Below are positions 19,611 through 22,041 of a stretch of 22,041 nucleotides of DNA, in pieces. A program made the translations under genes and the position numbers. Position 1 is the stretch's first letter. Every line of letters starts with the position of its first letter. The notes beneath the pieces were generated by a model, which was not told the DNA's origin, ran no database searches, and saw only the letters and a list, made by a program, of their open reading frames with translations. The DNA is from Candidatus Omnitrophota bacterium (lineage in GTDB: Bacteria > Omnitrophota > Gorgyraeia > Aquiviventales > Aquiviventaceae): the NCBI GenBank assembly GCA_016206725.1, contig JACQRA010000072.1, forward strand, positions 1 through 22,041, in the 5' to 3' direction.

Positions 19611-21995
19611 ATGTCGCGGTATCGCTTGCAGCCGTGGGTCAGCGTCCGCCACACTACTTCGGCGGACGCCCGACGACGCTTTGTGACGGGCGTGCTGCTG
19701 GCAAGCGCGCTCGCGACGTGGTCGTTCGCCCCAGGTGTTCCTGCCGACTCATCCAGTGGTTCGACGCCGCTCACAAGTTCTCCGTGTGCCGGCTTAACCG
19801 GCGACGAAGCGAAACGCTGCCAGCGCCTCCAGGCCCAAGCCAACGCCCTGGCCGAGGCCCTCATTCGTGAAAAGCAGACCTCAGTCCTGCTTCGCACCGA
19901 GGGCGCTCAGCACGAGGTGAGCGAGCGTCCCTCGACTGGTTCGACTTCGCTCACCACAGGTGCGCTCGGGACTTCGCAGCATCGTCATGCCGCTGAGCTG
20001 GCTGAGCAATTCGCGCGCCAGAAAGCCCGAGAGCGCGTCGAGCAGAGCCGGGAAGCCCAGCGTCAAATTCAACTCGCCCGAGAGCGTCAGCTCAAAGAGT
20101 TGTATCACCGGGGACTCGCGCTCTATCAGCAGGGACGCTACGCCGAGGCGATTTTGGTGTTGCAGCAGATGGCCCTGGTGGATCCCTCCCATGCGCTCGT
20201 CAAATCAGCGGATCGTCTCATCACGCGGGCGGAATTGAAGCGCTATGAAGAGCAGGCGCGCGCCGTCGCCAGGGCTCCTGTCGTGAAACCGGAGGGCGGG
20301 GCGGTCGTGTCTCAACTGGAGCAGTTGTTAGTTGAGAAACGCATTGAGCTTGAGACCGCCATGAAATACGCCAAAGCCGCGATGCATGAGCGGCAGTATG
20401 ACACGGCGACCAAACTGTTGACGAAAATCCTGGTTCAGGACCCCTCAGACCGAGACGCCCAGCGGCTGATGGAACAAGTTGAAGAAGCTAAGTTGACGGA
20501 AGAGAAGGACCGTCTGGAGCGTCGCATCGTGATGGATGAGCGACAGATGATCCACGATGTGATCAAAGCCCAGGTCGTGCCGGAGGCCAAGACGGTCGGG
20601 TTCGTCCCGCCTCCTAGTCCGTATGGGACCAGCGAGCAGTTCAGCGCCAAGCTCCAACAGCCCATCAGCTTGGATTTCAGCGAGGTTGCCCTGGGGGACG
20701 TGGTAGACTTCGTCGCGGATGGCGCGGGCATCAGCATCATCCCCTCGCCGCAGTTAGACCTCAAGAACCAGCTTGTCTCCATCAAGGTCAAGGACCTGCC
20801 GTTGGAGCAGGCGATTAAATATCTGGCTAAGAGCCTCTCGCTTTCCTATCGCATCGAGCAGGATGCCGTGTTGTTGGCCACGAAAGAAGAGTTCGAGAAC
20901 CAAGCGATGGAGACCCGCGTCTTCTTCCTGCGCAGCGGTTTCAGCCCGGCGACCCTCGAGGTCTCGGCGGTGGAGCAGGGCTCGCTTATCCAGATGGAAT
21001 CCATCAAAGACTTGATTACGCAAACCATCCCTCAGCCGCCGGATAGCAAATTGGTGGTGGATGATCGTCTCGGCGCCTTGATTGCCACGAATACGGGGGA
21101 CAACCTGCAGTTGACCGAGCGCCTGCTGAGCCAACTGGACGTGACCCCGGTTCAAGTGCTCATTGAAGCCCGCGTCATGGAGCTGACCGTCACCGACTTG
21201 GAGCACCTCGGCTTGGAGACGGTCCTGACGGATGGGTATGATCTGACCAAGCGGACGGATACGCGTCCCAACCAGGCGACCCCAGCCGGCCGCACGAGCG
21301 GCCATCAGATTGCGTCAGGGGGCGGCTTCAAGTTCCCCGCCCTGAGTCGAGAGGATGAGGGGGTCAATCTCACCTTGCAAGGCGTCATGACGGCGGCGAA
21401 CTTCGAAACGGTGCTGCACCTGTTGGAAGAGACGAAGAAGAGCAAGACCCTCTCCGCGCCCCGCGTGACGACATTGAACAACAAGGCGGCAACCATCAAG
21501 GTGGTGGACGAATTCCGCTATCCCACGCGCTACGAGGTCTCGCTCGTCCAATTTGACACCAACGGCGACGGGGACTTCGACGACGCGGGGGAGACTGAGT
21601 TTGTCAACGTCCCGCAGGACATTCAAAAACGGGATGTCGGCATCCTCCTCAACGTGACGCCGAGTGTGGGCAGGGACCTCAAGATGATGACGTTGGTGCT
21701 CGCGCCTGAGGTGAGCTCCTTCAGTCAATTCCGCGATCTGGGGGGCGGGGTCACGGTGCCGGAGTTTACGTCGAGCCAAGTGACCACCAGCGTCGTGATC
21801 AATGACGGCGAGACCGTCGTGCTGGGCGGACTCATGAAGGATACGGTCTCCTCGACGCTGACGAAGGTGCCGTTCTTCGGCGACCTGCCGCTCCTCGGGC
21901 CGTTGTTCCGCCAACAAAACGAGACGGTGACGAGGAAGAATCTCATCATCTTCATCACCGCGCGCATCATCGGCCCCCGCGGCTCCGTGACATGA
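19611..21995 (+). CDS. gspD: Outer-membrane secretin, GspD/PilQ family, with N-terminal TPR-like/coiled region
   Basis: This is the multimeric outer-membrane channel of the system (794 aa). A signal peptide with hydrophobic VTGVLLASALATWSFAPGVPA is followed by a Gln/Arg-rich helical region with TPR-like units (about 110-300: GLALYQQGRYAEAILVLQQM, MHERQYDTATKLLTKIL). Next are an N0/STN-like domain (about 354-430: ISLDFSEVALGDVVDFVADG), an N1/NolW-like domain (VDDRLGALIATNTGDNLQL) and the secretin domain (about 560-790) with LSAPRVTTLNNKAA, GILLNVTP, VVINDGETVVLGGLMKD and VPFFGDLPLLGPLF. An acidic loop DTNGDGDFDD starts near residue 649. ATG 19611 is chosen because it fits the promoter. A TTG 51 nt upstream would read through a repeat arm. 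Two degenerate copies of a TTCGAC repeat are embedded in the N-terminal coding region. Confidence 0.93.
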   Translation: MSRYRLQPWVSVRHTTSADARRRFVTGVLLASALATWSFAPGVPADSSSGSTPLTSSPCAGLTGDEAKRCQRLQAQANALAEALIREKQTSVLLRTEGAQHEVSERPSTGSTSLTTGALGTSQHRHAAELAEQFARQKARERVEQSREAQRQIQLARERQLKELYHRGLALYQQGRYAEAILVLQQMALVDPSHALVKSADRLITRAELKRYEEQARAVARAPVVKPEGGAVVSQLEQLLVEKRIELETAMKYAKAAMHERQYDTATKLLTKILVQDPSDRDAQRLMEQVEEAKLTEEKDRLERRIVMDERQMIHDVIKAQVVPEAKTVGFVPPPSPYGTSEQFSAKLQQPISLDFSEVALGDVVDFVADGAGISIIPSPQLDLKNQLVSIKVKDLPLEQAIKYLAKSLSLSYRIEQDAVLLATKEEFENQAMETRVFFLRSGFSPATLEVSAVEQGSLIQMESIKDLITQTIPQPPDSKLVVDDRLGALIATNTGDNLQLTERLLSQLDVTPVQVLIEARVMELTVTDLEHLGLETVLTDGYDLTKRTDTRPNQATPAGRTSGHQIASGGGFKFPALSREDEGVNLTLQGVMTAANFETVLHLLEETKKSKTLSAPRVTTLNNKAATIKVVDEFRYPTRYEVSLVQFDTNGDGDFDDAGETEFVNVPQDIQKRDVGILLNVTPSVGRDLKMMTLVLAPEVSSFSQFRDLGGGVTVPEFTSSQVTTSVVINDGETVVLGGLMKDTVSSTLTKVPFFGDLPLLGPLFRQQNETVTRKNLIIFITARIIGPRGSVT
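19754..19776 (+). repeat. Degenerate TTCGAC repeat in secretin coding region, copy 1
   Basis: AGTGGTTCGACGCCGCTCAC shares GGTTCGAC and CGCTCAC with the copy at 19936. It encodes SGSTPLTS. Confidence 0.5.
19936..19958 (+). repeat. Degenerate TTCGAC repeat in secretin coding region, copy 2
   Basis: CTGGTTCGACTTCGCTCACC encodes TGSTSLTT. It is in the same frame as copy 1 about 182 nt upstream. Confidence 0.5.
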
Positions 21996-22041
21996 TGAAT
22001 CAGTTCACAGTTTACAGTGTACAGTGTACAGGGTACGGGGC
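21992..22041 (+). CDS. Possible start of a downstream gene (3' truncated by window)
   Basis: ATGATGAA overlaps the secretin stop (TGA 21993-21995), and the frame stays open to the window edge (MMNQFTVYSVQ...). The layout copies that at 14867, where ATGATGAAC overlaps the gspK stop and runs straight into a heptamer array that encodes a signal peptide. Only about 16 codons are visible, so no function can be given. Confidence 0.35.
   Translation, partial: MMNQFTVYSVQCTGYG
22004..22038 (+). repeat. Heptamer array (TTCACAG, TTTACAG, TGTACAG x2) at the window end
   Basis: Units start just after the possible ATG at 21992-21997 and follow the stop of the secretin gene. The array may continue beyond the window. 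Confidence 0.85.

Noticed and set aside
1..22041. tRNA, rRNA or integrase/attachment sites
   Set aside because: None was seen on either strand. No gap of 300 nt or more without a gene exists, and no transposase or integrase frame is present.

Overview
All genes in this window read on the + strand. They form one tightly packed accessory-looking locus from a GC-rich bacterium. A secretin, a PilM/N/O-like inner-membrane platform and three prepilin-type proteins imply a diderm (Gram-negative) cell. The style fits an uncultivated environmental lineage: RRA(F/L)-type prepilin motifs, calcium-loop motifs, and abundant 7-, 8- and 10-nt microsatellites and palindromes at gene borders. I lean toward an Omnitrophota/PVC-like lineage, but this is inference and low confidence; nothing here is a taxonomic marker.

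Region 1 (1-2584) is the end of a sugar ABC importer: the C-terminal part of a solute-binding protein, then MalF-like and MalG-like permeases with overlapping starts and stops. No ATPase gene is present. Region 2 (2599-7201) holds a secreted protein made of two TPR-like repeats and a large secreted protein with two complete clan GH-A-type (beta/alpha)8 catalytic domains. The linker between those domains resembles the neighbour's repeat. Region 3 (7202-8551) is a promoter and a ROK-family repressor-like gene, which suggests sugar-responsive control.

Region 4 (8548-22041) is a type II secretion / type IV pilus-like machine. In order it has a coiled-coil membrane protein, GspF/PilC, GspI/PilV-like, GspJ/PilW-like, an enormous GspK-like pseudopilin of about 1040 aa, an Ig-like-repeat surface protein, a PilM-PilN (GspL-like) fusion, PilO/GspM-like, PilP/GspC-like and a GspD/PilQ secretin. 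The secretin has its own candidate promoter. A further gene may start at the right edge. No assembly ATPase (GspE/PilB), prepilin peptidase or recognisable major pseudopilin (GspG) is in the window.

The most unusual layer is repetitive. Six copies of a GGGGACAC palindrome occur in two loop subtypes and both orientations, with one compensatory base-pair change. Three inverted arrays of the octamer GTGATTAG/AATCACTC lie only in the secretion operon. Heptamer arrays sit at gene ends and starts. Many of these read through as protein: prepilin leaders, signal-peptide n- and h-regions, C-terminal tails, and in one case the start codon itself. A plausible whole is a glycan-acquisition locus (import, hydrolysis, sensing, secretion/pilus) whose gene borders have been colonised by repeats that were then used as leader peptides. 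The functional link between the sugar half and the secretion half is inferred only from gene order and the ATGA coupling at 8548-8551.
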